Source of the DNA: Trogon surrucura
Taxonomy: Eukaryota; Chordata; Aves; Trogoniformes; Trogonidae
DNA: 64,000 nt
Direction of reading: 5' to 3'
Assembly (NCBI GenBank): GCA_020746105.1
Contig: CM036619.1
Location: forward strand, 15,848,238 to 15,912,237
The stretch's first letter is position 1. Every line of letters begins with the position of its first letter. The position numbers were made by a program, and so were the translations under genes. Below the pieces are notes generated by a model. It worked only from the letters and a program-made list of their open reading frames with translations, was not told the DNA's origin and ran no database searches. Below are positions 11,501-24,745 of this stretch, one piece after another.

Positions 11501-14500
11501 ATACAGGCGATAAGAAACACAGATTTGCTCATGACAGTTCAGCATCCTTCTGGAGCAGATGGGAGTTTAAAACCAGTAGCATTCTCCATCCAAGGACTCC
11601 TCACTGAATAAAACTGCTCTGCTACTTTCTTGGAATACTTTCTCCTTCCCTGTCGTGGAGTGCCCAGGTAGCACTAGCAATTATTTGTATGGTTTAGTTA
11701 TCTAGGTTTGGAGATGGTGGGAACTGATTCAGTGTAAAACCCACCAAAAGAAATATGTTTTGGGTTTGGTGGTTTGGTTTTTTTCTTCCTCCAGCTGGAT
11801 CAACTCCTACATCCTGCGCCCTGGGCAGCCATACAGAAACTGGTGCCAACATAACGCAAGAAGCACCAGGCAGGAGAACAGGGGAGGGGTGAGGATTGCT
11901 TTTTCAGATGGCTGCACCAACTTTGCATGTGTGTTAAAAAAGCCTAAGAAAATTTTTCACAATAATGCTGTTTGAATTCAGGAGTCCCAGCACTGGCTAA
12001 AACTGGTGGATTGGCGTATTTATAATCAACTTGCACACCAGTATTAATTATCTGCTTTTCCAAGGTGGAAGTTGAATGTTCACCCTCAAATGGGGTGTCT
12101 CTATGACAGGGCTCAAGTCCAGCCTCTGCCAGAGGATGTTTCTGTTCGTTCTGTGAAAGTTAGTATATCCAGTCCTCGCATTATTTGAGGGTAAGCCAGA
12201 GTTAAGAGTCAACGTGTGCTTCACAGGCAGGATGTACCACACATCGCAGTGGATTGTCACCAAAAACTCTGAAATGAAGGGATTGGAATACCATAAACTG
12301 TTCCACTGCTGAACATTTTTGCAGAAAAGTTCAGCTAAATTTGTTTTTGTACAAATTAAGCAGCTTCTCATGTTCCTTGACTACGGGACTAATCTCCAAA
12401 ACAAAAGAAATGCTGATGTTTAAGGAATAAGAAACCACAGTCAACTTTGTGAGAAAAGAAATACAAGGAGAAGCCACTTAGCATTTTGATTCAAAAGCCA
12501 AATTTGATGCTTCACTTAGGAATGTTTCTCTGAATGGTTAAATAATTGATGAGAGACCCTGCAAATAAACTAAATGTACCATTTTGTGTTTTGTAATTAT
12601 GTGCATGCAAACTTGTAGCTAGTCTTGATGATGCTGAGGTAGGCAGCAATGAGCCAGAAAAGGCATGAAAAGGTCCGTTATGGTGGCAGCTACTTGGCAA
12701 CGTAAGCTGCAGGTTTTCCTTGATCATTTCTCAAGATTGCGGAAGACACCGGGTGCTTCCAGTGTTAAGTTTCATCTTTGCATCTGTCAGAAGCACTTCC
12801 AGTTCGTTAATTGTGGAAGGCTGCTCCCCACAGTGTAAACTGGGGCTGGGATCTCTGTTGCTTTCGCCACCGAGCTTGCGGAATTACGGGGAGGCTCTGA
12901 TTGGAGCTGAGCAGATAGTCCTAATACTAAAAAGGTTTAAAATCAAGCCCAAGGAGAGCAGACCCACCACATGAGAAAAAAACGCATCAGGAATACTTAA
13001 ACCATCTTTCCTGCCAGCAGCAAAGCTGCTCTGTGCTGCAGCCACCATCACTCCCATCTTGCTTGTGCTGTTCCCTTGGCAGAGGTGACGTGACATTGAG
13101 AACATTGCAGGTAATCAACAGGTTTTGCTGATTGCCAACGAGCTGCTTTTGATGAGGCACAACTGAGCAAGCAGCTCAGTGTCCGGTGTGCACAACTGCA
13201 GGGGAAATTTTCCGCGCAGCTTGTGCTCCCCGCCCTTATTGCCCAGAGCTGCTCCCTGGAGAGCAGATGCAGATTGTTCCCAGCACACAGCCCGGGGAGG
13301 AGGAGGCTGAGCCTACCTCAGAGAGTAGCATTAGGTCTAGCTAGATAGAGACACGTATACCCTTACCTAAAATTATTTGGCATTTATGGCAGACTTCGCT
13401 CCTATGACTCAGTAAGTGCCGTTTCTGTCAGGAAAAAACCCTCCTGGTTCAGTGTGATGTGCAGATCAGTCATGCCCCAAGGGAAATACAGCGAGTACCA
13501 AATCCAGCCACATGTGCTGGGCATACGCGGAGCGGAGCCATAGGAACGCTGAGCCTGGGCTGAAAGTGAGAGAACTGTGGGTTCTCGTTGCAAATGAGGT
13601 GGAGGCATAAGGTCTGCCAGCTGTGGAGCTGGATTCAGCAGGACGAGAGCCAGGGCCTGCAGTTTGGCTGCTGGGACAAGGCTATGACAAAGTAACCCGC
13701 CTGCTCCAGAGATCCACGGGTACAAACATGAACATGCAGCCTCTGCGGTTTTTCTGTTTCCATGGTCCCTGAGGCCCAGTTTTTCAGCTGTAACAGAGAG
13801 TTTCCTGCTTAGCTTTAGGGCCAAGGCTTTTTCTCTCCAAGGACCAGATTTCTGAAACCAAGGCTATGTGTGCTCATTCCGTATTGTAAAGTGAAACCCA
13901 CCTTTACCTCACATAAAAATCAAGGCATTATTGGTGCAAATACACAAACCAAAACGTGCTTACTGTACTGGAAGGAAAGACAAGATTACTCTTACTGTTT
14001 AGAGGTTAGATTTTGCTGGTTACGTGCTCCTACATCTTAAGTGTGGCACTTCTATTTTTGTATTAATATGTGTGATTTCAGTTAACAGTTAAACACCAGC
14101 AATTTTTTGAACTTCCTTACAGTAAGAGAAGCTGGGTTGCAAAATGCCTGGGTACATGACCACACCGCATGTGTGATTTATAGCTTGTCACCTGTGGAGA
14201 TAATGGGCACATGGTATTGAGGTTTGTGTCTGCCTGAGGGAGACAGGACTATTCTAAGAAAGGTACCACAATTTTTTGATTGCTGCAGTGTAGCAGCTGG
14301 CTCACATGTCATTTCTAAATACTCAGGTAAAAACCTTGACCTGAGTGTTCTTCTGCCCAAAGATGGTTGCTCTTATGCAGCAGCCCCATGTCTGGTACTC
14401 AGCTGCAAGCTGACAGCTTTGGGCTTAGGTTTGCTGCCTCCGTAGGAGCTGACATTTTCCTCAGGGATGCACTGTGCAAGGACACGTGTGTAAACACTCC

Positions 14501-14582
14501 CCTGTGAGGGGCACTCAACAAGTCACCTGGATTACAAAGTGTCCACTCTCCTTCCCCACTGGCAGAGGAATTTCCCAGCCTC
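8546..14582. other. Intergenic, no supported gene
   Basis: This is the first part of the 27 kb gap between the convergent RAD21 and UTP23 ends. Open frames of 129-145 codons occur at 8858-9295 (-), 10825-11214 (+) and 13402-13824 (-). None shows a recognisable domain or splice context. I see no CR1 or LTR tail here. Confidence 0.6.
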
Positions 14583-15132
14583 TCACAGAATCACAGAATC
14601 ACAGAATGTTAAAGGTTGGAAGGGACCTCAAAGATCATCTAGTCCAACCCCCCTGCCAGAGCAGGATCACCTACAATAGAGCGCACAGGAACGCGTCCAG
14701 GCGGGTTTTGAATGTCTCCAGAGAAGGAGATTCCACAACCTCCCTGGGCAGCCTGTTCCAGTGCTCGGTCACCCTCACAGTAAAAAAGTTTTTCCTCATA
14801 TTTTTCTGGAACCTCCTGTGTTCCAGCTTCCACCCATTGCCCCTTGTCTTGTCAGTGGACGCCGCTGAAAAGAGCCTGGCTCCGTCCTCCTGACATTCCC
14901 CCTTGACATATTTATAAACATTAATGAGGTCACCCCTCAGCCTCCTCTTCTCCAAGCTAAAGAGACCCAGCTCCTTCAGCCTTTCCTCATAAGGGAGATG
15001 CTCCACTTCCTTCACCATCTTTGTGGCTCTACGCTGGACTCTCTCAAGCAGCTCCCTGTCCTTCTTGAACTGAGGGGCCCAGAACTGGACACAATATTCC
15101 AGATGTGGCCTCACCAGGGCAGAGTAGAGGGG
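14583..15132 (-). mobile_element. CR1 LINE, young 5'-truncated copy
   Basis: The plus strand starts with three CACAGAAT-type octamers and GGTTGGAAGGGACCTCAAAG, the reverse complement of a CR1 3' end. On the minus strand the pol C-terminal coding region reads [38 protein letters not shown] and on to ...[20 protein letters not shown]. The element stops at GAGTAGAGGGG on the plus strand, just before the Leu-Tyr codons. It differs from the copy at 36795-37338 at only about six positions by eye and starts at the same truncation point. Confidence 0.96.
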
Positions 15133-18100
15133 ACTGCTAGTAAGTCCGACTGTGTCTAACCAGGTGAAGCCCATGTAAAAGAACCCAGTGAAGATGACCA
15201 AGGTGTGTCCCCTGCCATTTCACCCCTATGTCTTGTCACCTCAAGTATGTCACTGCTGCAAAGGAAAGCCAATACTCTGTTGCCCATCACAGTACGACCT
15301 GCCAGGGGCAGAAGTGAGAAGTAAGCTGGATCCAGAGAACGTCTCTCCGCAGGAGCCTCACAGATCGGAGAGAGACCTTGAACTCAAGTCACCGATGCAC
15401 AGTCACGTCTTCATCACTTGGGTAAGACTTGGACTAGTGTACCAGGACAAGGCCCACAGTGAGTGACAGAAAAAGATGTCTTTACATTTTATAGCTGGAA
15501 TGTGAAAACAATGTAACTTTTAAGCAGAAATGAAGCAGGTTTCACCTGATTGTTGTGAGTGATGTGAGTGATGAATGCTCATCCATGGCTCTTTTCCACC
15601 TACTCTAATGGAGAGGTACCAAGTTAGCACCAGGTTTTAAATCCAGAGAGTTAATTTAAAATGTTACAGGAAATTTCAGACTGGCATTTAAAGCAAAAAA
15701 TAAAATTTTACGGTCATTGGACTAACCTACTACAAAAACTGTATGTTATTTGAAAACTGCAGCTTCTAATTAATGCTGTCCAGAATAATTTTGTTCCAAA
15801 CACAAGACAGATTAACCAAAAGGTACAGGTAGCAGTGAGGTGCTAGTAGCATTTACTAAGTTTGATTGCAGAACTAACTGGGTTATAATCTGAGAAATCA
15901 TCACTGCAACACATATTTTTCATGTAAGATCCATTCTCCTATAGTAAGCTTCTAGATCCCATTTAAATATAGTAGAAGTCATTAGCATTTAAAATAATCC
16001 TTACAAACTGTAATTTCTCCATACTGTTTTCCTCCAACCAACTAAATTAGATCTTCTTTTTCACAGGGTTTAGAAGCACCATAAAGTCTAGTAGATATGA
16101 ATTCTTGATGAAAGCCATGTAATGATGGGCAAAAGGCCAAGAAAGGAAGATTTAAGAGAGTTAATTTCCTGCTGACTGAAGGATGTGTGTGTTAGGTCAC
16201 ATGTATTTATCTCCCATCATGACTCCATATTTGCTTCTGGAGGGAAGGAAACTTGTCTTCCTGGCATTTTGGTGCTGATATTATAATTTTAGAGGACCTC
16301 ACTGTAAAAAAAAAGGACCAAGAACCTAAGCAGTCCAAAGAAAGATCTTAAATTCTTGAAATATTTAAAGTAATATGAGGTGGAAATGGTCCACAGAAAA
16401 ATGTCATCAGCTATATGCTACCAGCCTAAATGCCTGTCTGCACCATCACTGAGAACTGAGGTAACCTACTTCCTCCGTGCCTGGATTGGTTTCACAGAGC
16501 AAGCAACCTTTCTCAGATACCACTTTCCTGAATATTCTTTTCATGAGGCTGCAGCTGTAGTCACTTGGCTCTCAGTTATTTTTCTCCAGCATTGGCAATT
16601 TGTTGTTTCTCTCAAATGTTCATCTGGCTCTGTTTTACTTAATCGTGGTGTCTCCCAAAGGTCTGCACTAATGAGTTGCTGCATTCATACCATATGCTTT
16701 CTTTGCCATGGAGAAGTTTAGTTGTATAGAAAACAGATTTTGAGACTCTTTCTATTCCCTTCCTTTTCTATCCTCAAATATGAAAGTTCTTCTAGACAGC
16801 AGAGGCTTCCTGGGTCCCTTCATCGAGCTAGTTAGAACCAGATCATGTCTTAACAATGCTCCCACGTTATTTAGATACGTGGTGAAACTTTGAAAGTAAT
16901 TGTCCAGTTTCTTCTTGATTTGGACTTAGGTTAACTAGCTTTTCTGGAGCCTTCAGCCGAGATCCCAGAGGCTAAGGTCTTCCACACACTCAAAAAGTGG
17001 TGTCAACTCCAGGCGACAAGAGACACCAGCTTCCTATTGAAGGAGCTGTGCTTCTCAGTGTGGCATTTACAAGGATGGGGAAGGACTGATCCTGAGCAAG
17101 GGGAAGTTTCAGGAGATTTTAGGAGGTTCAAGGTAGCTAGAAGATCAACACCAGAGCACAAACCTCTCAGAAGAGGCCAAGCCAGCTGCCCTGGAGGTAA
17201 TCACAGGTAGCAAAGTGAATGACCCAAACTACTCAGCTAATAAAAACAACCCATAAGAGCTAAATACCCCAGAGAGATAATAAAAAATTTCATTTAAAAT
17301 TACCCAGTTAAGAAATAGCCCAGCAGGGCATGTTCTTTACAAGAAAGTCCTTGGAGGACTATTATTTCTATCCTTTCTAGCAATCCTTCTCTCTCCACTG
17401 CCATAAATTCCCATCCCAGGGCACTCTGACACAGATCTGCTATCAACAGCAACACGTAGTTTAGCAAAGCATCACAAATCCAGCTCCAGTAGCACTAAAG
17501 AGTTCCCTCCTGCATTTTCCCTATGTGGATCACTTTGTTTCTAGTTCCCTCTGGGAGGTGGGATGGAAGTGATGTTCAAAGGACATTCCAGTTTTTCAGA
17601 TTATCCCTCAAGTTAAAAGTGTACATGAGTGTTGTTTGCTAACCTAGGTCCATGCATGGCCTATTCCCTGGTACAAAATGCTCTATGTTGGCTGGAACGT
17701 AGGCACATATGGAAGAAGCTGGTGCTTTTGGTGCTAACAGCAGCAGAAAGGAAGACTGCTTACTCCAACAGAGCCGTGTCAGGAAACCTTCCAGGCAGGG
17801 AGCCATTCATGGGCTGTCCATGAGTGAGGTATGGGAAGATGTTGACTGGCTTGAAGGATGGAGACAAGGACAGTGGTGTTGGCATATGCTGGGACTAGGG
17901 AAATTGTGCAGAGGACTTTGTACTGGTGAGTATTGGGAACATGCTGCAGAATACATTTGTTCAGAAGAATCTGGGGGAGGAGCAACAGTTTTCCTGTAGT
18001 GAAGAACTTTTTTTTTTTTTTATGGTACAACAACAGCATCACTCCCTGATATCCTTCAGAAAGAGGCTATTTTCTTTTTCTGGAGGCTGTAATTTCTCAA

Positions 18101-20631
18101 CCTGTTTGTTACTGGAGGCTCTCAAGCAGGTCTGATGCACTTTGCCACCATCGCAGAGCAGCATCCAGGGCAGCCAAACTCCTTAGTCGTGATGCCAATT
18201 ACAGCCCATCCCAGGGTGGTGCTGGACCTTCCTTGGCATCCCTTCCAGGATCTGAGAGGGATACTTCAGAGCCTCTTGGTGATGAGAGTCCCATCCGAGT
18301 AAGAGACTCACCACAGTTGAAGTTTGAAGTTCACTGGTGATGTCCTGCCCTCTCTGTTTTGCAGCTCTACTGGCAAATAAGAAGAGTGTTAACCAGTGGA
18401 TGACATTTTACTCTGAGATATTAACTAACTTTCAAGCAACGGTACCTACTCCTACCTGATTATCTAGGCACTGCCAGAAGAGCAGAAGGCAAGACATAGC
18501 ATAGCTTATGTCTCCAAAACACCGGTTCCAGTTTATCTGCTGAAGGTCCTGCTGCTGCATTATTCTACAGCTTTTGAGATTTTTGCTCAGGTGTTTGTCA
18601 TAGGTATCTTTTTTTTTTCAGTTACTATGGATTTTCTAATTGTCTACTTTTGTTTTCTTTTGCCTCACTTTACAAACAATTCCCAGTGTACAGGATACTT
18701 TCTTGTAAACACTGGCCTTATGTTATTGGGATGTCCCCTGACAAACCTTATCAGCCAGTCCCCTGACTACCAGTTAACCAAGTTCACATTTTTCACAAGC
18801 TGGCCAGACTTCTTGAAGCAGACTCAAGTATGTTCCATAATGTATGGGAAGAGACTTAATCTACTTTTATATCCATTTTCAATAAAACTCAATTTTCTCT
18901 GAAAGATCTGCCTAAAACCTTTGTCTCCCAACTTGAAATATATTTCTGAAAGTAATAAAATTTTCCATTACACCAGCAAAGTAGATATTAAATTTTATTT
19001 CTCTAAGCGTCAGAACTTCCCATCCCTCAAGGAATTACTTTCTGAGTATCTTTGCAAACTTGATAACTGAAGTACAATGAATCCAAGTGATGTGCCACCT
19101 TCAGAGCACAGTTATAAAACAGGCGGAAAAGAATGTTCCTACAGTAAACAGAATTTAAAAAACAAAGGATCTCCTTGTGTTCTTAGTATCCTTGGAAATT
19201 TGTTGCAAAAATTATGACAAGGTATTTTACTCTTGTATGTGCATGTAACTGTAAGGGCAGCTTGTTGTATACTTCACTCATTTAGGGAAAACATCTCTGT
19301 GATGAATGACACAACTACGTGAAAAATAGCCTGGTGATAAATTCATTGTGCAGCTTTGGCCTATTGGCTTTCTAATACTCCATCTCCTCTGGACTTTCTC
19401 ATTTCAGGTGTCCTTCTCAGCTGTGGCTCTGTCTTCTTCCATTTCTTTTTCATTTCCTTTTTATTTCCCTTTGTTAAATTCAAATCACAGGATAAATGTT
19501 TCTTTCTCTTTGTCCAGGACATCTCACCTGCTGCTCTAGGACAAAGGCAGGTGAAAGTCTATCCAACACTAGTGAAAACTTTGCTACATGGACAAAAAAA
19601 ATTACTCTGGGAAAGTGTGGCATCTTGTCACATGAAGCAAAAATTGGCTGAAATATCAGTGCTGTTGCAGCAAGTGGGAATTCCCCCGTGTATTTCAATG
19701 AAGTTGGAGCTTCAGTCCTGGAGTCTGGGACCATGGAGCTGGGCTGTCTGGGGAGACACTCTTTGGTCTTGGCCAGAAACACCAGTGATCATGTCCATGG
19801 GAGCTGGTGCTGTGTCACTGCTCACTCTTGCTCACCACCAGCACTGTAACAAACAGAAATGGTGTTGTGAAAAGATAATCTTCAACACCTCATGGGAAGA
19901 TGTGACCCTCTGCAACCCAGCACTGTGGTCACCCCAGAGGACCGTGCTGGGCTGTTGTCAGCCACTCCTTCACTGTCTCCTTATTTCTTGTACTGAGAGA
20001 ACACAAACAACATTCAGATATTATAAGGCCACTGGCCAATTTGGTCATTTAACTTGCATGCTGCCCTTTTGCTTTAGCTGCCAAGAAGGAGGGAGTCCAA
20101 CAAGGGACCGCCTCATCTGACCCACCACCCACACCATGACCACTACCGGAGACAGGAGCACAGAAAAGTATCTCCTTCCCTTGGAACATAAACCTACCGT
20201 ACACTGCAAATGACCAGTGCAATTAAAACCATGGTGAAGAGAAGAAAGATTGCCCCTTAAGCTTTTGCAGGTTAAGCAAGGTAGCTGGAAGTGATGGTGT
20301 CTTTTGGGGCTTAAGACACATGGGCAAACTCGGGAACAAACCACTTGCTGGCCAAAGGGAGTTAGGCAGAGGGTCAGGCCCCTGGTGAATATCACAGTTC
20401 AACACTGATCACTGTTATTTTCCTTTCCCGTTTTATTGTCTTATTGTGCACTATTGCAGTGAGTGAATTTATCAAGGGCAATCCCAAATCTGTTGTATCT
20501 GTCACTTTCATAAGTTTCCTATTCTTTGCTATCTTGCAAATCATCTCAGTGCAAGCCCTTAAGAGGGCTCTGAAACAGGCAAGAGCTTAGCTCTGGTACG
20601 TGCCTCCCACAGCCACATACCCTTCATATGT
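15133..20631. other. Intergenic, no supported gene
   Basis: Unique AT-leaning sequence with a T15 run near 18009. The longest open frame (19356-20120 +, 254 codons) has an extremely skewed Phe/Ser-rich start and no domain that I recognise. I treat it as a chance frame. Confidence 0.55.
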
Positions 20632-20690
20632 CAGACTTGATGATCTTAAAGGACTTTCCAACTGAAACAATCCCACAATTCTATGATTCT
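20632..20690 (+). mobile_element. CR1 3' tail fragment
   Basis: GACTTGATGATCTTAAAGGA then CTTTCCAACTGAAACAATCC and ATTCTATGATTCT: only the last 60 or so bases of a CR1 on the plus strand, an extremely short 5'-truncated insertion. Confidence 0.85.
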
Positions 20691-22063
20691 ACCCAAACCT
20701 GGAGGCACCCAGTCCTGGCTGTTGTTGAAAGCAGGGTACAGGACTGAGTAGGACCTGAGTTTGGTCTCCTGCTCTTAAAACCCCACTACTTTCTTGAAAC
20801 CTATCCTGCTCACCTCCTCCTGCCAAGCTCCAGCCTGCACAATGGATCCTACCTCCTAGAACCAAGCCAGGGCTGGCACAGCACTCACGTCTGATGGAAA
20901 TGGTAGTTCTTTATTTCTAAAATGATTTGCTGAACCTGAAATAGGAGTGCTTGGCACAGAAAGATGCATAGCAGATACCACAGACAAAGCCAGGGAGTTT
21001 GGCAATACTTCATACCTACTAAGAGGTACAGCCAGAAAAAAAGTAACCCGTTTACCTCTAAAATGTTGCTCTGTGTGCAGATAATAAGGATATGCAACCT
21101 GAATTGTGGTAGTAGTTGGAGACGTTTTAAAATCCATTTGCAGGTCACATCTAGCAGGCAGGCAGTCTGTCATTAGCTCTGATTTTGCCATTTCATTTCT
21201 ACTTGCTCTCATTCATGTGGAAAGATCCTGGAGCGCCCTGGGCTGTGATCTGCTCAGTTCTATTTTTGTCTGTCTCCTTTCTGAAGGAAGGTGATTTCTC
21301 ACATGTGGTTGTTTTCCAATTAACACTTGTTGAGACATACCCCCTGGTTATATTACAAAGAGTATCAGGTGGCAAGTACATATTTACAAGTCTTTATTCT
21401 AAGGCACAGGAGTACCTTATTGATCTGAGCTTTGAACTGAAACTCTAGGGAGTCTCTGGAATCACATTTCTTCTGGCTGAGCTGATCCAGACTTTTACTC
21501 TTCATTGGGAGATACAGAAAACTAAGTATTATCTAGTTTACTTGGTGTCTGTGTGAATAGAGTGAGGGTGGTCCATTGTACAAGACTTAAAATAAGCAAG
21601 TGTCTCCTACAATATGCTGTAAAGTTCCCATTGTATTTGATACAAAACGAGCTTTTTTTCCAGTTAGTATTCTCCAACTGCACACCAAGCTGTGACCCAG
21701 CTGCTTCCTTCATTTCAAAAGCTTAATCTTTTCAGTGTATAGTACTAGTTTGTAAAGCTCTTTATCAGGAAAGCATGGATTTGTGAAGGGGTGAGTGGGT
21801 GAGCTAGCAGTGCTGTGGCCTTTCTGTTTGCTCTGTCCTGCTCACAAGATGCACAGGATTACTTTTGAGCTCTCCCAGCAGTGTAAGTTTGAAAACTGGA
21901 ATAAGCGTGACAATAAATGAAATATTTCTGTTAGCAGGTAGCAGATGGACTTGTTCTACACCAAAAATTAGCTCAAATACTGATTGACAACATTACAATA
22001 ACACATCAAATACAGCCTTGGGGCTTGCCGTGCTGGCTTCTGGCAAATCTGGAAATGGGCTGA
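20691..22063. other. Intergenic, nothing recognised
   Basis: Several overlapping open frames of 60-118 codons on both strands at 20856-21450. None has a recognisable domain, and the overlaps on opposite strands argue against coding. Confidence 0.5.
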
Positions 22064-22717
22064 TCAAAGCCACCTTCCCTCCCCATCATCTGCTGCCCCA
22101 GCAGAGTCCCAGGGCAGGTCCCAGGACTCCCCAGCGTATCCCAGCCACGACAGCAGGAGCAACTGGGTTTTGCTTGGAGCAGCCTTGTCAACAGCAAAGG
22201 TTCCCTTCCATGTGAATGTGCAGGACCAGCTCAGTGAAACCTCCAGCCGGTGGTTTTCCTCCATTCTGTGAGCTCCCAGAAGTGGCAAAATTTTCGGCGA
22301 GAGCTGCTGAGAAAAAAGGATCTTTTCTGTTGACACTGTAGATGTTTCATAGCTCATAACCTTTGATTTTTTTTTGTCAGACACCTTCTCCTTTGCACCA
22401 GTGTGGTCAGTGGCTGTCTTTTCTCCTTCAAACTTGAACAAATTTGATATATTTCTGCAGTTTCTGTTACTTTGGTGAGCTACTTATCCCAGTGTCTTTA
22501 CAGCAACTGTTTTCTTCTTCCAACTATTTGCACACATCTGACAGAATGATTTCATTAGAGCTGCTTCAAGCTCATTGCAGTCAATGTCTAGTTTCTTTTA
22601 CAAGACATTGAGATGCAGGTCATTTTCTTGCCTGTAGTTTTGGAGACTGGAATTGAGCTGCATCAGCATTCTTCTAATTTCTGGTGGTTTCTTAATGATC
22701 CTTTCATTTATTGACAT
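22064..22717 (-). pseudogene. Possible decayed coding sequence, parent unknown
   Basis: A minus-strand frame of about 218 codons is broken only about twice, whereas AT-leaning random DNA of this length should contain roughly ten stops. It starts MSINERIIKKPPEIRRMLMQ and continues LNSSLQNYRQENDLHL, a leucine-spaced, charged stretch that looks like a coiled coil. A Lys/Asp/Glu-rich middle (KEKVSDKKKSKVM) follows. There are no introns and no clear poly(A) tail. I do not recognise the parent family, and the excess of open codons could be chance, so this is a weak call. A diverged retrocopy or an exon remnant are the main alternatives. Confidence 0.2.
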
Positions 22718-24642
22718 CCTACTCTTTCTGGGTGGAAAATACACCCACTATGCCTCTTCTTTCTGTGCATTGTTTGATTCAGAAAAAAAATAGAACCAAC
22801 TCACAGAGATTTCCATCTACAAATGTAGGTATTCAGCCTATGGTGAGTTGCCTTGGCTCTGGTTCATACAAACTAGAGTACCACATGTAAATATGATACT
22901 TGTAGGGCCAGGAAAAGAAGAAAACCATCATCTTTCTGACAGTGCCGAAGGATGTACCCAGTAAGTGTAGGAACTCCCTTTTAAAGATGTGGGGACATTA
23001 AACAAAGAGGTCCACAGGCCTGGATTGTGCAACCTTACTTTGCACCTGGGCATCCAGCACTGGAGATTTCTGTGAGTAACAGCTAACAGAAAGAGTGCTG
23101 AGAAAGAAATAAAAGGTATGATCAAGCTGCAAAAAGCATGCATAGCTAGTTGAAAAGTTCAATAATAGCACCAAATAGCCAGAATGGAAAATGCCCTAAA
23201 AACGTATGATTAGTCTCTGCAGAGGCTTCCAGTTGAAATTTCAATACCGTGAGTGGACTATTTCCTTATCAAATGTGACAGAAGGCAGAGCAGACTGTGA
23301 GGTACTGGGCAAATATGAACTATTTAAAGCCACTCTACTGAATAGCGGGACACCTTGAAATCCATCTACCACTAAGAACAACTATTTTGTCCATGCCTAA
23401 ATCATATTTCTGAACCTTTTTCCTCCTGTCAGTAGTTAGGATAGAAATAATGACATGATTGAATAGCACGTTTCTGTAAAGATTAGTAGGAGAAAACAGG
23501 TATTTTTCCCCTGTTCAGCTTTGTTTTCCATGCTCTTCCCTTTTGTGCTTGCTCTCACTCTCCATTTATTATATGAGGGATTCATATTAATCAGAAGAAA
23601 GAATCAAGTGGCCTGGAAACACCTAATACTAAATTGTAAGTGCCCTTCAGCTTCTGACCCATGGAGCAGTCTGGTAGAATAAATTGGTGTGGTAGATTTT
23701 ATTGAAAAGAATAAACAAGGGAGTTTACTCTTAAGGCAACAAGGGTTAATCTACTGCAATTTTGCTAAGTTAATTAAAAAAGAAAAAATCCTGTGATTGC
23801 ATCAGGCTTCCTATTAAGACTAAATCAATAAACCGATGGGTTCAAATCACGGAATCACTAAATTAATGCAACGAGTAATCAAACTGGAGTCCAAGGTTGG
23901 TAATGGAAGGAATTACTTTGTGTTAGTCGTGTTTCAAGCTCCCGTGAGAGCAAAGGACAGAATTTGAGGAAAAGCCAGCTTCCTTTCCATTGGAGGCTGC
24001 AGGCTGTAGTCTAACCAGCACATGAAATTATTCATCCAGTGAAGAATCATTTTGGTTTTAGGCCCATGCCAAGGAGACACTGTAATCCCATCCCGTTTCA
24101 TTCTGAGGAAACGCAATTTAGAGAGTTCTCAGCGGTTCCTCTTTAACACGGCGTCTTCATGCTCAGCTGCTGCCAGTGGTTACGGGTTAACTGTTCTCTC
24201 CAAATACCACAAAAGCTAGGAACTTGCCAAAGAAGAATAAAGGCTCCTTCCTTGAGGTACAAAAGAAGTGATACAAAGAGGAGCCCACTGCCCTCAGACC
24301 AACTGCTCTTTCCCTTCCCCAGGTACTTGTTACCATCAGCAAACTGCCAGGCACTCTGCTCTTCTCACCTGTCTGACTTGGGGAGAGGCTATTCCACTCT
24401 TCCACAAGACACTTTTCCTTTTAATATATCCACAAGTCCGGTTTTGTTATTCCAGTATAAAATGTCCAGTAATTTTCTTGGGGCACAGAGAAAGCCTCTT
24501 GTGTGAATGTCACGATGCATCATCCCGCCAGACCTTCTGGACTAAGTGCCCCTACATGGACTGACCTCCCTGTCCTCCCTGCCCACCAATCAGCCAAATA
24601 AGTGGTGAGACTTCAGAACAGTTGGGAATCATTATTTTATTT
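22718..24642. other. Intergenic, nothing recognised
   Basis: AT-rich unique sequence without repeat tails, RNA genes or convincing exons. Confidence 0.5.
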
Positions 24643-24745
24643 TATTTAAAGCCCCTTTAAATTTCAAGCTGTCTTACTTCACAAAAGAGAGGTCTCAACC
24701 TCGTTGCTGTGGCCATGGCTTTCTTGCTGCTCTGCATTTATTCAG
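24643..24745 (+). promoter_or_regulatory. Candidate TATA box plus signal-peptide-like mini-exon
   Basis: A TATTTAAAG motif at 24643-24651 lies about 64 bases upstream of GGCCATGGCT, a good Kozak context. The ATG at 24715 opens MAFLLLCIYS, a short hydrophobic run, and is cut after the next G by CAG|GTAATT, a good splice donor. TATA, short leader, ATG, hydrophobic start and phase-1 donor is the layout of many secreted-protein first exons. I did not find a matching second exon, and such strings can arise by chance. The frame runs only nine codons past the donor before a stop. Confidence 0.15.

Noticed and set aside
14474-15201. Open frames of 139-176 codons near 14.5-15.2 kb, repeated almost exactly near 36.8-37.4 kb
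   Set aside because: They are the pol 3' end and antisense of two CR1 LINE copies, not host genes.
19356-20120. 254-codon open frame (+), the longest outside genes and repeats
   Set aside because: Phe/Ser-rich low-complexity start, no domain, no codon pattern unlike its surroundings, and no splice or promoter context. Probably chance.
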